DNA from: Streptomyces sp. NBC_00459
GTDB taxonomy: Bacteria > Actinomycetota > Actinomycetes > Streptomycetales > Streptomycetaceae
Reading direction: 5' to 3'
DNA length: 64,000 nucleotides
Assembly: GCF_036013955.1 (NCBI RefSeq)
Contig: NZ_CP107903.1
Coordinates: 1,860,001 to 1,924,000, forward strand
Position 1 is the first letter of the stretch. The number at the start of each line of letters is the position of its first letter. Under the pieces are notes generated by a model. That model was not told the DNA's origin and made no database searches. It saw nothing but the letters and a program-made list of their open reading frames with translations. The translations under genes were made by a program, and so were the position numbers. Shown one piece after another: positions 7,574 to 16,199 of this stretch.

Positions 7574-9271
7574 CTACTGCGAGTCCCGGGACCGCGTACG
7601 CAGTTCCCGACGGAGGATCTTTCCTGTCGCCGTCTTCGGCAAGTCGGCCAGGATCTCCACCTGCCGCGGGTACTTGTAGGCGGCCAGTCTCTCCTTGCAG
7701 TAGACGGCGAGCGCGTCCGGGTCCCCCTCCGCGCCCGGGCGCAGGCTGATGTACGCCTTCACCGTCTCCCCGCGGTACCCGTCGGGCACCCCGACGACGG
7801 CTGCTTCCCGTACCGCCGGATGGGTGTACAGGACGTCCTCGACCTCGCGCGGCCACACCTTGAAGCCGGACGCGTTGATCATGTCCTTCTTCCGGTCGAC
7901 GACGTACAGCCAGCCCTCGGCGTCCATGAAGCCGATGTCACCGGTCCGCAGCTCCCCGTCCGGGAAGGTCTCCGCGGTGGCCTCCGGGAGCCGCCAGTAG
8001 CCGGGAACGACCTGCGGCCCCCGTACGAGGATCTCGCCCTGTTCCCCGAAGGGAACCTCCGCGCCCTGCTCGTCGACGATCCGTACGACGGTGTCGGGGC
8101 CCGGCACGCCCACGGCGAGGGTGCCGGAGACCGGGTCGACAGGGGCCTCCAGCGCGGGCGGTACGGAGGCACAGGGGGCGGTGCACTCGGTGAGGCCGTA
8201 GCCGTTGTGGATGTACGGGCCGAAGCCGGCCCGGAACTTCTCCACCAGGGCGGGCGGCAGCGGGGCTCCGCCGGAGGAGATGTGCCGGAAGGAGGAGAAG
8301 TGGTCGGGGGCGCAGTCCGGATGCGCGGCCAGCGCCATGAAGGCCGTCGACGGGCCGACCGTGTAGTGGGGGCGGTGCTCGGCGAACGCGTCCAGGACGA
8401 CACCGGGCTCGAAGCGGTAGGCGAGCACGAGCGTGCCCGCGCTGTTCAGACTCGCGCCGAGCTGACAGACCATGCCGGTGATGTGGAACAGGGGCGCCAT
8501 CGCGAAGTAGACGGGCGCCTCGGGCAGCGGGAGGCCCGTCCGCTGCCGTTCCGCGTTGTACATGATGTTGGCGTGGGTGTTCGTGGCCCCCTTGGGGACG
8601 CCGCTGGTGCCGGAGGTGTAGCTGATCAGCGCGATGTCGGCGGGGCGCGGATCGCGGCCCCCGGGGTCGGGGGCCGCGTGGCCGTACCGGGCGACTGCCG
8701 TGAGGTCCTCGGCGTCCGGGGCCTGCGGGAGCCGCTCGAACGCGAGCACGCGCGCGTCGCCGCGGGTCTGGAAGTCCAGCTCGCAGCCCGTGAGCACGAT
8801 GCGCACCGGAGAGTCGGCCGCCGTCTCCCTCAGGTACGACTCCCAGGCCCGGTCGGAGCAGATCAGCGCGGCCACGTCACCGTCCCGCAGGACGTGCGTG
8901 ACCTCGCCCGACTTGTACATCGGGTTGACGGGGACGACGGTCGCGCCCGCCTTCCAGGCCCCCAGCACGGCGACCACGAAGAGCGGCGAGTTCTGCAGCA
9001 GGACGGCGACCCGGTCGCCGCGCTCCAGGCCCCGGGTGACGAGATACCCGGCGACGGAGTCGCTCAGCTCGTCGACCTCACGGTGGCTGAGCCGCCCGTC
9101 GAAGTAGGCGAGGAAAGTGCGGTCCGGGACCTCGGCGGCGGTCCGGCGGAGCGCGTGGACCAGCGAGTCGTCGGGGCTGATCGGCCCGCGCTGGACGTCG
9201 TCGAGCAGGCCCAGCCAGGGCTGCGCACCGTACCGGGAGCCGGAGTCCGGTGCGAGGTCGGAGTCGGTCAT
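7574..9271 (-). CDS. Acyl-CoA ligase (AMP-binding, FadD-type)
   Basis: A 565-residue ANL-superfamily enzyme. The P-loop-like motif YTSGTSGVPKGA, the YGLTECT motif, the GELRTGDIGFMD region and the C-terminal lysine motif PKTATGKILRRELR are all present, so it is a complete adenylating ligase making acyl-CoA from a carboxylic acid, ATP and CoA. The ATG at 9271 overlaps the stop of the SDR gene by four bases (ATGA), so the two are translationally coupled. In context it should activate the substrate for the block, comparable to LvaE in levulinate catabolism (inference). The chain-length preference is unknown. Confidence 0.92.
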   Translation of the reverse strand: MTDSDLAPDSGSRYGAQPWLGLLDDVQRGPISPDDSLVHALRRTAAEVPDRTFLAYFDGRLSHREVDELSDSVAGYLVTRGLERGDRVAVLLQNSPLFVVAVLGAWKAGATVVPVNPMYKSGEVTHVLRDGDVAALICSDRAWESYLRETAADSPVRIVLTGCELDFQTRGDARVLAFERLPQAPDAEDLTAVARYGHAAPDPGGRDPRPADIALISYTSGTSGVPKGATNTHANIMYNAERQRTGLPLPEAPVYFAMAPLFHITGMVCQLGASLNSAGTLVLAYRFEPGVVLDAFAEHRPHYTVGPSTAFMALAAHPDCAPDHFSSFRHISSGGAPLPPALVEKFRAGFGPYIHNGYGLTECTAPCASVPPALEAPVDPVSGTLAVGVPGPDTVVRIVDEQGAEVPFGEQGEILVRGPQVVPGYWRLPEATAETFPDGELRTGDIGFMDAEGWLYVVDRKKDMINASGFKVWPREVEDVLYTHPAVREAAVVGVPDGYRGETVKAYISLRPGAEGDPDALAVYCKERLAAYKYPRQVEILADLPKTATGKILRRELRTRSRDSQ

Positions 9272-10029
9272 CGGGTGGCCTCCCACTTCCGCTGGATGTG
9301 GTTCATGTTCGTCAGCCAGTGGTCGGGGTCGGTGGCCCGCGCCCGGTAGTAGTCGGCGACCTCGGGGTGCGGCAGGATCAGGAACCGGTCCTCCTCGATG
9401 CCCTGGAACAGCGCCTCCGCGACCGCCTCGGGCTCGATCGCGGTCGGCGCGAGCACCAGGTCGCCGGCGCTGCCGGTCCCGGCCAGCATGTCCGTACGCA
9501 CACCCTGCGGGCAGATGGCGTGCACCTTGAGCCCGCGGTGGCGGTACGTCAGCGACAGCCACTCCGCGAAGGCGTAGGCGCCGTGCTTGGTCACGCTGTA
9601 GGGCGCCGCGCCGATCATGGTGAGCAGCCCGGCGGCTGACACGGTGGACACGAAACGGCCGCTGCCGCGCTCCAGCCACTCCGGCAGCAGCTCGTTGGCC
9701 GCCCGGACGTGCGCCATCACGTTCACGTCCCAGGCGAGCGCCCAGACCTTCTCCTCGGCCGCCTCGGACCCGCCCGAGGCGAGCCCGGCGTTGGCGCAGT
9801 AGACATCCACGGTCCCACCGAGCGCGGCACGGGCTTCGGCGACGACGGCGGACGCGTCACCGGGTACGGCGATCCCGCCGATCTCGTCGGCGACGGCTCC
9901 CGCCTTGTCGGCGTCCAGGTCATTGACCACGACCCGGGCCCCTTCGGCGGCGAACCGCCGGGCCAGCGCGGCCCCGATCCCGCCTCCCGCTCCGGTGACC
10001 ACCACTCCGGCACCCCGCACGACTCCCAC
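9268..10029 (-). CDS. Short-chain dehydrogenase/reductase (SDR)
   Basis: A 253-residue classical SDR. The Rossmann motif TGAGGGIG lies near the N-terminus, CANAG follows at about residue 85, and the catalytic Ser and the YSVTK motif are in place in the second half. It oxidises or reduces a hydroxyl/keto group with NAD(P)H. GTG 10029 has aaggag seven bases upstream, which settles the start. It is first in the operon with the acyl-CoA ligase and TetR genes, 42 bases behind an operator-like site. It could play the 3-hydroxyacyl-CoA dehydrogenase (LvaD-like) role (inference). Confidence 0.9.
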   Translation of the reverse strand: MGVVRGAGVVVTGAGGGIGAALARRFAAEGARVVVNDLDADKAGAVADEIGGIAVPGDASAVVAEARAALGGTVDVYCANAGLASGGSEAAEEKVWALAWDVNVMAHVRAANELLPEWLERGSGRFVSTVSAAGLLTMIGAAPYSVTKHGAYAFAEWLSLTYRHRGLKVHAICPQGVRTDMLAGTGSAGDLVLAPTAIEPEAVAEALFQGIEEDRFLILPHPEVADYYRARATDPDHWLTNMNHIQRKWEATR

Positions 10030-10070
10030 GATCGGTCTCCTTCGACACGAAACGGCTCCAACGCCCGACC

Positions 10071-10088
10071 AGACTAACCAGTCGGTAT
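10071..10088. promoter_or_regulatory. Putative TetR operator before the SDR-ligase operon
   Basis: On the minus strand the site reads ATACCGACTGGTTAGTCT. It shares ATACCGAC, GGT and most other positions with the site at 4346-4363, and is an imperfect palindrome. It lies just upstream of the SDR start at 10029 and is the likely second target of the TetR protein encoded at 6914-7507. Confidence 0.55.
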
Positions 10089-10118
10089 GTAACAAAGAAA
10101 GGGCAGGGAATCCCACCC

Positions 10119-10185
10119 AGGGGCGCGGGGCTGTGTCTATCTGCGGCTCCGCCGCGGGGCGCGACAAGCCACATACAGCCCGCAC
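10119..10185. repeat. GGGGCGCGGGG-type intergenic repeat (family B, copy 1)
   Basis: It starts aggggcgcgggg and continues with gcgcgacaagccaca, the core shared with copies at 17615, 35172 and 62128. This copy has an extra stretch (about 28 bases, ctgtgtctatctgcggctcc onwards) in the middle that itself forms a ctgcggc/gccgcgg stem. It lies between the divergent SDR and NamZ genes. Confidence 0.7.
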
Positions 10186-10254
10186 CCTACGAACCACAGG
10201 CGGTAGCGCATACGGTGCCAATACCCAGCCGCACCACCCCCGGAGGGAACCCCC

Positions 10255-11493
10255 ATGCCCCTGTCCAGACGCGGCCTCCTCACCACAGCGACCGCGGCAT
10301 CCCTGCCGGCGTGCACGGCCGCAGCCCCCACCCAACACCGCCCAAAACGACTCCGCACCGGATTCGAGAACCTCACCGCCGGGAACTACGCCCCCCTCAC
10401 CGGCAAGAAGGTCGGCCTCGTCACCAACCCCACCGGCGTCACCAGGGACGTACGCCACATCGTCGACGTCATGCACGCGGACGACCGGGTGAATCTGACC
10501 GCCGTCTTCGGCCCCGAGCACGGATTCCGGGGCACCGCGCAGGCCGGCGGTTCCGAGGGGCGCTACGACGACCCGGCGACCGGGCTCCCCGTCTACGACA
10601 CGTATCTCAAGAGCGGCCGGCCGCTCGCCGACGTCTTCACCGCCTCCGGTGTCGACACCGTCGTCTTCGACATCCAGGACGTGGGCGCCCGCTTCTACAC
10701 GTACATCTGGACGCTGTACGACTGCATGGAGGCGGCCCAGCTGGCGGGCAAGACCTTCCTGGTGCTGGACCGGCCCAATCCGGTGACCGGGCGGGCCGCC
10801 CAAGGGCCCGTGCTGCACAAGGAGTTCGCGACGTTCGTCGGGCGGCAGCCGATCGCCCAGGCCCACGGGATGACGGTGGCGGAGCTGGCACGGCTGTTCA
10901 ACGAGGAGTTCCTGGCCGCACCGGTGGAGCTGGACGCCGTACTGATGTCGGGGTGGCGGCGGTCGGAGTTCTACGACGCGTCCGGGCTCCCCTGGGTGCC
11001 GCCGAGCCCGAACATGCCGACGCCCGACACCGCGCTGGTGTACTCGGGGACGTGTCTTTTCGAGGGGACGAACCTGTCGGAGGGGCGCGGTACGACCCGG
11101 CCGTTCGAACTGCTCGGCGCCGAGGGCGTCGACCGGCGGTGGGCCGTCGCGGCGGAGCGACTCGGGCTGCCCGGGGTGCACTTCAGGGAGGCGTACTTCG
11201 CGCCGACCTTCTCCAAGTTCCAGGGGAAGACCATCGGCGGCGTACAGATCCATGTGCACGACCGGGCGGCCTACGACCCGGTGCGTACCGGGGTCGCGTT
11301 GCTGGTGACCGCCAAGAGGGCCTGGAGCGGCTTCACCTGGCGCTCCGACAACTGGATCGACAAGCTGACCGGATCCACTCTGGTGCGCACGATGATCGAC
11401 GCGGGTGCGGACACCGACGAGGTCGTGGCGGGCTGGCAGCGGGAGCTGGCGGCGTTCCGGCGTATGCGCAAGAAGTACCTCATCTACAAGTGA
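10255..11493 (+). CDS. DUF1343/NamZ-like exo-beta-N-acetylmuramidase, secreted
   Basis: A 412-residue protein of the DUF1343 family, now known as NamZ, an exo-beta-N-acetylmuramidase that removes terminal MurNAc from muropeptide sugar chains during peptidoglycan recycling. The sequence shows a twin-arginine signal (LSRRGLLTTATAASLPAC), the family markers VGLVTNPTG and VFGPEHGFRG, DIQDVGARFYTYIWT, and SEGRGTTRPFE. The LPAC sequence could be a weak lipobox, so surface anchoring is possible. The export signal places it outside the membrane. The start follows ggaggg at proper distance. Confidence 0.88.
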   Translation: MPLSRRGLLTTATAASLPACTAAAPTQHRPKRLRTGFENLTAGNYAPLTGKKVGLVTNPTGVTRDVRHIVDVMHADDRVNLTAVFGPEHGFRGTAQAGGSEGRYDDPATGLPVYDTYLKSGRPLADVFTASGVDTVVFDIQDVGARFYTYIWTLYDCMEAAQLAGKTFLVLDRPNPVTGRAAQGPVLHKEFATFVGRQPIAQAHGMTVAELARLFNEEFLAAPVELDAVLMSGWRRSEFYDASGLPWVPPSPNMPTPDTALVYSGTCLFEGTNLSEGRGTTRPFELLGAEGVDRRWAVAAERLGLPGVHFREAYFAPTFSKFQGKTIGGVQIHVHDRAAYDPVRTGVALLVTAKRAWSGFTWRSDNWIDKLTGSTLVRTMIDAGADTDEVVAGWQRELAAFRRMRKKYLIYK

Positions 11494-11571
11494 GCGTGAC
11501 GTATGGCCAACTCCCCCCGTTAGCAGGACGATACGCCCCACATCACGACACCACGGGGGACGGGGTTTGTC

Positions 11572-12936
11572 ATGGCGGATCTGGAGATGAGCGTTTCTCC
11601 GTACTGGGAGCTGACGTTCGACGCGGACGGCGACACCGACGGGCGCAGGCGTGATCGGCTGCTCGCGGAGGTGGGCCCGCGCGAGGTGCGTGACCTCATC
11701 GTCTTCGCCCACGGCTGGAACAACGACCGGTCCACGGCGACCGGGCTCTACAGCAGGTTCTTCGGCGCGGTCCCCGCCCTCGCACCCGCGACCGCCAGGA
11801 TCGGCTACGTGGGCGTGGTGTGGCCTTCGATGCGCTTCACGGACGAGCCGATCCCCGACTTCCGACGGTCCATGACCGCCACCGCCGCACCGGAGGCGAC
11901 CGGCCGTCCCGGGCTCGACAAGGGCACCCGGCACGCGCTTGTGGAAACCTTCCCCGGGCGGGCCACGGTCGTCGAGCAGATCGCCCGGCTGCTGGACCGA
12001 CAGCCGGACGGCGACGAGGCCCTGGAGGAGTTCGGCGGGCTGGTGCGGCTCCTCGTCGAGGTGTCGCCCCAGACACCGCAGACGGGGTTCGCGGCGGACC
12101 TCCTCGGGGACGGCGAGCCGGAGGGCGACCCCGGGATGCTCGCGGGGAGCACGGCGGCGGTCTGCGAGGAGTTCGCCCTGGCCCTGGCCGGGCCTGAACC
12201 CCCGGGCGCCGGGGCCGAGTTCGCGCTGCCCGGGCTGCCCAATCCGTGGAACGGCGCGAAGGAGCTGTTGCGGCAGGCCACGTACTACGCGATGAAGCGG
12301 CGGGCCGGAACCGTCGGTGAGCGGGGGCTCGGGCCGGTGATCGGGCGGCTCGCCGAGGCGGCGCCCGGGGTGCGGGTGCATCTCGTCGGGCACAGCTTCG
12401 GCGCACGGCTGGTGTCGTTCGCGCTGCGCGGGCTGCCCGAGGGGGTGCGCACGGTGAAGTCCGTGACGCTGCTCCAAGGGGCCTTCTCGCACTACGCGTT
12501 CGCTGCCGAGCTGCCGCACGACGCGCGTGCGGCGGGTGCGCTGAAGGGCCGCCAGAACCGTATCGACGGTCCTCTGGTGTGCTGCTACTCCCGGCACGAC
12601 GGGGCGCTCAGCACGTTCTATCCGCTGGCCTCGCGCACGGCGGGCGACAGTCAGGGGGTGCTCGCCGCAGAGCGGTCGGTCATGAACTTCGGCGTCGCGA
12701 AGGCGCTGGGCCCCAAGTGGGGCGCGATGGGCCACGACGGTGTCCAGGCGGTGCCGGGGACGGTCCGGCTGACGATCGCCGAAGCCCTGAAACCGGCGAA
12801 GCTGCCGGTGGGCGGGTGCGTGAACGTCGACGCGTCGGCGGTGGTCAGGAGCGGTGGGCCCCCGTCGGGAGCCCACAGCGACATCTGCCACTCGGAGTTG
12901 GCACAGGTGGTGCTGGCGGCGGGCCGTATCCGCTGA
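11572..12936 (+). CDS. Alpha/beta hydrolase-like protein
   Basis: A 454-residue soluble protein. It begins with an oxyanion-type strand, LIVFAHGWNND, and carries the nucleophile elbow GHSFG with Ser275, so an alpha/beta hydrolase fold is likely. The central region (residues about 110-210) is long and charged and is not typical of small esterases. No signal peptide is seen. Large proteins of this type in Streptomyces are usually annotated as putative serine-threonine protein kinase or hydrolase without experimental basis; I see no kinase motif. The substrate is unknown. The gene converges on the penicillin acylase gene. Confidence 0.8.
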   Translation: MADLEMSVSPYWELTFDADGDTDGRRRDRLLAEVGPREVRDLIVFAHGWNNDRSTATGLYSRFFGAVPALAPATARIGYVGVVWPSMRFTDEPIPDFRRSMTATAAPEATGRPGLDKGTRHALVETFPGRATVVEQIARLLDRQPDGDEALEEFGGLVRLLVEVSPQTPQTGFAADLLGDGEPEGDPGMLAGSTAAVCEEFALALAGPEPPGAGAEFALPGLPNPWNGAKELLRQATYYAMKRRAGTVGERGLGPVIGRLAEAAPGVRVHLVGHSFGARLVSFALRGLPEGVRTVKSVTLLQGAFSHYAFAAELPHDARAAGALKGRQNRIDGPLVCCYSRHDGALSTFYPLASRTAGDSQGVLAAERSVMNFGVAKALGPKWGAMGHDGVQAVPGTVRLTIAEALKPAKLPVGGCVNVDASAVVRSGGPPSGAHSDICHSELAQVVLAAGRIR

Positions 12937-12970
12937 CCCGCCGCCGGCACCCCGGTTGTCGCCGGCTACT

Positions 12971-12986
12971 ACCGGTTGTTACCGGT
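12971..12986. terminator. Possible bidirectional hairpin between convergent genes
   Basis: ACCGGT-tgtt-ACCGGT forms a short six-pair stem across the end of the acylase gene. The 42-base gap has no stronger hairpin. The call is weak. Confidence 0.3.
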
Positions 12987-15783
12987 GTGACGTGAACTCG
13001 ACGACCTGCTGGTAGGTCGGCCGGTTCTGCCAGCTGATGTTGTAGTGCTTGATGCCTCCCAGGGTGCGCTGGACGATCGAGTCGGCGCACCACTGGTTGC
13101 CCGCGGCGCACAGGGTGTCACCGGGGTAGACCTGGGCGGCCGTCTTGCCCGCCGCGGTCTTCAGGGTGCTGATCAGGATGTCCCGGCAGCCGCTGAGCGT
13201 GCCGCCGCCGCAGTACTTCTGCGTCAGCCCGCCCTGCACCGGGTCACCGAGAACCGCCCGGATGTCCTTGTCGACGTAGCTCCACCAGCCGTACTGGAAG
13301 GAGCTTCCCGCGTGCGCCCCGGTGGGGCCGTGTGCGGCCGAGGGTGCCTCGTCGACGGGGAGGTTGGTGGTGATGGCGGTGTACAGGTCGGTGCCGAGGC
13401 CCGGCTGGAACTCGGCCTGTACCAGCAGCGGCCACCAGGCGTCGAGGATGCGGATCGCGTCGGCGTTGGCGTACGCCTTCGAGCCCGCCGAGGTCTCCGT
13501 GCGCTTGGCGCCCGCGGTCACCCATGCGGACAGCTTGCTGACGGCCGCCGCGGCCGTGGTGTCGGTGACCGTCGAGCTGTTGATGACCCGCAGCAGCTTC
13601 GGCAGCACGTCCTCGGCCCGCAGATCGGCGAGCGCGGCGTCGGCCATCGCCTTCACCAGCTGCGCCCGCGTCACTCCGCCCGCCGTGACGAGCTTCTTGA
13701 CGCGGTCCTCCAGGAGGTTCCCGCGGTGGACGGAACCGTCGCCCCACGAGGCGCTGGTGTAGTCCTTGGCCTGTTTGTTGTTCCAGGAGATGTAGTAGTC
13801 CTGGTCGATCGAGTTGGGGTGGGCGGAGGCCGGCGTGTAGTCGGCGGTGTTCGTCGTCGGGTTCCAGTTCCGCCACTCGTACGCGGACTGCGCCCAGACC
13901 GGGAACTCGGCGTCGACGCCGCTCGCGCGCACCGGGTTGTCGCCGCTGTTGTAGTACGCGGTGTGCGTGGAGTCGGCGTAGAACCAGTTGAAGGTGTAGT
14001 TGATGTGCTGCACGGCGGACTGGAAGGTTGCCGGACTCTTCACGTAGTCGGGGTCGTTGAGCATCTGGAAGCCGATGATCGAGTCGGCCTCGTGCATGTA
14101 GGAGGAGCGCAGGTTGGTGTAGGCGACCTTCTTCCCGCCGACCGTCGCCCGATGGCTCACCGGGCCGTACTTGGTGCGGTAGACCTGCATCCGGTAGGAG
14201 CCGGCGGCCGTGCCGTCGGCCGTGGTCGGCTTCCAGGCGTTGGTCTGCTCGATCTTCTCCATCGCGGTGCAGGTGCCGTGGTAGAGGTAGTGGACGTCGT
14301 CCTGGCAGAGCTCGACCGCGTACGAGTCGATGATGTCCTGCCCGGAGGTCGTCGCGCTCCACGCGTAGTCCTGGCCGCGGCCGAGTTCGACGTACATGCT
14401 GAGCCCCGCGAAGGAGGCGCCGCGGGCGCTGAGGCCCGGGCCCTGGATCTCCTGGAGCATGAGCAGCTGCGGGGCGAAGTAGCCCGTCTGCGGGCCGAAG
14501 ACGGCGATCGGGTGGCCACTGGCGGTCTTGGCGCCGCTCACCACCAGGGCGTTGGACATACCGCGCTTGGCGGAGGTGAGGGCGGTGGCCGTCGCCGTGG
14601 TGGAGGCGGTGGTCGCGGTCGTGGTGGCGGCGCTGCCCGTACGGTCGTACACCAGCGGTTCCTCGGCGACCGTGCCGGCGTCGGGCAGGGCCTCGCCCTG
14701 CGGGTCGGCGGGCGCCGTCGCGTAGGGGAAGCTCTCGCCGTTGTGGACGGTGAGGACGGCCTCGGGGTCGTTGCGCTCCCGGAAGGCCTCCCAGACCTTG
14801 GTGCCCTGGACGACACCGTACTGGGACTGGGCGGCCATGAGGGAGATCGCGTTGTTGACCTCGCCGCCGCCGCCGGAGCCGAAGAGCGCGCCGATCACGG
14901 AGGCCAGCGCGACCAGGTCGGTGGGCTTGAACTTCTGGATGGTGCCCGCGTTGGTGACGGAGTCCTTCCAGCCGGTGAGGACGTACTCACCGGGGAAGTA
15001 GCGCCCGCTGTCGGAGGCGTCGATGTACGCGTTGATGCCCGCGACATAGGCGTTGACGTCGGCGAGTGCCTGCTGACCGCGGGCGCCGTTGGTGGCGACC
15101 GCGTTGTCTATCTGGGCCTGGAGGTCGGCCTCGGTGTACGGGGCGTGGCGCCAGAACTCCTGTTCAAGGCCCTGGTTGGAGGGATCGCCGCCCGCGAAGG
15201 GCGTGAGCTGTCCGCGTCCGACGTGCCGGAAGACGTCCATCAGCCAGAGGCGGTCCTGGGCTGCGGCGTACCCGGCGCCGAACTCGGTGCCGTAGCGGGT
15301 GGTGCCTGTGATGTGCGGCACACCCGTCTTCTTGTCACGGACGATCGTCACGTCGGTGCGGCCGGCCGGAGCCAGGGTGGAGGCGACCTGGTCGGCGGCG
15401 ACCCCGAACGAGGCGTCGTTGAAGAAGTTGTTGATGGTGGCGTTGGTGAGACCGGAGTAGCCCGTGGCCAGGTTGGCATAGGGCCCGAGCTGGTCTTCCG
15501 CGTGCTCGGGCTGGGATCCGAAGGCCTGGTTCAGGAGGATCTGGGCGAGGGTCGCGTTGCCGTTCTGCCCTGGCGGCAGGATGTCGGAACACTGGGCACC
15601 GCAGTAGTCGTTCGCCGCGGCGGCCTGGGCTTCGGTCGCCGGGGAAAGCGGAGAAAGCGGCGACAAAAGACCGGCAATGAGTGTGCATACAGCCGCGGTC
15701 TTCAGGAACCCGAAGAGTCCGCGGGGAGTTCTCAGTCTGTCGAAGGTTCTATCGACGGTGTTGCCTGGGGTGCGCCGTGACAT
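12979..15783 (-). CDS. Secreted penicillin acylase-family N-terminal nucleophile hydrolase
   Basis: A 934-residue precursor. A hydrophobic signal segment is near residues 24-50. The alpha-subunit region contains the family motif (YAAAQDRLWLMDVFRH), and a Thr/Ala-rich linker at about 382-405 precedes the self-cleavage site RGM/SNALVV. Ser410 is then the N-terminal nucleophile of the beta subunit, followed by AVFGPQTGY. The family hydrolyses amide bonds of penicillins, acyl-homoserine lactones or lipopeptides (aculeacin-type). Which of these applies is not shown. ATG 15783 is chosen for the ggaggag seven bases upstream; longer frames extend without coding character. Confidence 0.92.
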   Translation of the reverse strand: MSRRTPGNTVDRTFDRLRTPRGLFGFLKTAAVCTLIAGLLSPLSPLSPATEAQAAAANDYCGAQCSDILPPGQNGNATLAQILLNQAFGSQPEHAEDQLGPYANLATGYSGLTNATINNFFNDASFGVAADQVASTLAPAGRTDVTIVRDKKTGVPHITGTTRYGTEFGAGYAAAQDRLWLMDVFRHVGRGQLTPFAGGDPSNQGLEQEFWRHAPYTEADLQAQIDNAVATNGARGQQALADVNAYVAGINAYIDASDSGRYFPGEYVLTGWKDSVTNAGTIQKFKPTDLVALASVIGALFGSGGGGEVNNAISLMAAQSQYGVVQGTKVWEAFRERNDPEAVLTVHNGESFPYATAPADPQGEALPDAGTVAEEPLVYDRTGSAATTTATTASTTATATALTSAKRGMSNALVVSGAKTASGHPIAVFGPQTGYFAPQLLMLQEIQGPGLSARGASFAGLSMYVELGRGQDYAWSATTSGQDIIDSYAVELCQDDVHYLYHGTCTAMEKIEQTNAWKPTTADGTAAGSYRMQVYRTKYGPVSHRATVGGKKVAYTNLRSSYMHEADSIIGFQMLNDPDYVKSPATFQSAVQHINYTFNWFYADSTHTAYYNSGDNPVRASGVDAEFPVWAQSAYEWRNWNPTTNTADYTPASAHPNSIDQDYYISWNNKQAKDYTSASWGDGSVHRGNLLEDRVKKLVTAGGVTRAQLVKAMADAALADLRAEDVLPKLLRVINSSTVTDTTAAAAVSKLSAWVTAGAKRTETSAGSKAYANADAIRILDAWWPLLVQAEFQPGLGTDLYTAITTNLPVDEAPSAAHGPTGAHAGSSFQYGWWSYVDKDIRAVLGDPVQGGLTQKYCGGGTLSGCRDILISTLKTAAGKTAAQVYPGDTLCAAGNQWCADSIVQRTLGGIKHYNISWQNRPTYQQVVEFTSHR

Positions 15784-16199
15784 GGCAGCTCCTCCGGACC
15801 GGGGGGTGGGCCACTCCGAACGGAGTGGGCCAGAGGTTACCGCCGGTATCCCCGCGATAGAAGATGAACATGCGTCACTTTTGAACAACGTGGTACAGCA
15901 ATTGCGTTGGAGAAGTGCGGGGGCACTTCGGGGCGCTGGACGCACTCGCGGTCCGGCGCCGTGCTCAACAGGTGTTGCACAGACGGCAGACAGTTGCGGG
16001 AGGTAACCGTGAAGGGTGGTCCGGCGGACGGCTTAGAGCCGTTGACGTCGGTCCCGAGGGGGCCCGGCGAACGGCTTATGGCCGTCATCGGAAAACAGAT
16101 GGAGCCGAATCGCTTGTCGATACGTCTATTCGGCGACGTCCGTTCGACGACGCCGAAGTGACCGAAGTACAGGTGCAGATGTGACGGAGGTGCAAGGCG
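15784..16199. other. 416-base gap with promoter region and a candidate short gene
   Basis: Divergent promoters for the acylase and zinc-ribbon genes should lie here. The part around 15850-15910 is AT-richer than its surroundings. The only translation signal is ggaggtaacc-GTG at 16009, described as a separate candidate entry. Other open frames (for example 15915-16184) lack start signals. Confidence 0.4.
16009..16161 (+). CDS. Candidate 50-residue protein with a TTA codon
   Basis: A GTG at 16009 sits behind a near-ideal ribosome binding site (gggaggtaacc). The frame encodes 50 residues, starts VKGGPADGLEPLTSVPRG, and stops 38 bases before the zinc-ribbon gene. Codon nine is TTA, which in Streptomyces is read by the developmentally controlled bldA tRNA. 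Third positions are about 76 percent G/C, lower than neighbouring genes, so this may be a leader peptide or no gene at all. No family is recognised. Confidence 0.35.
   Translation: MKGGPADGLEPLTSVPRGPGERLMAVIGKQMEPNRLSIRLFGDVRSTTPK

Noticed and set aside
9268..12891. 1207-codon open frame on the minus strand
   Set aside because: Only its last 253 codons (the SDR) are a gene. The rest is antisense to the NamZ and hydrolase genes and reads as Arg/Pro/Gly/His-rich shadow sequence without motifs.
15915..16184. 89-codon frame in the gap before the zinc-ribbon gene
   Set aside because: No ribosome binding site and Arg-rich non-coding composition; the overlapping frame from GTG 16009 has the better translation signal.
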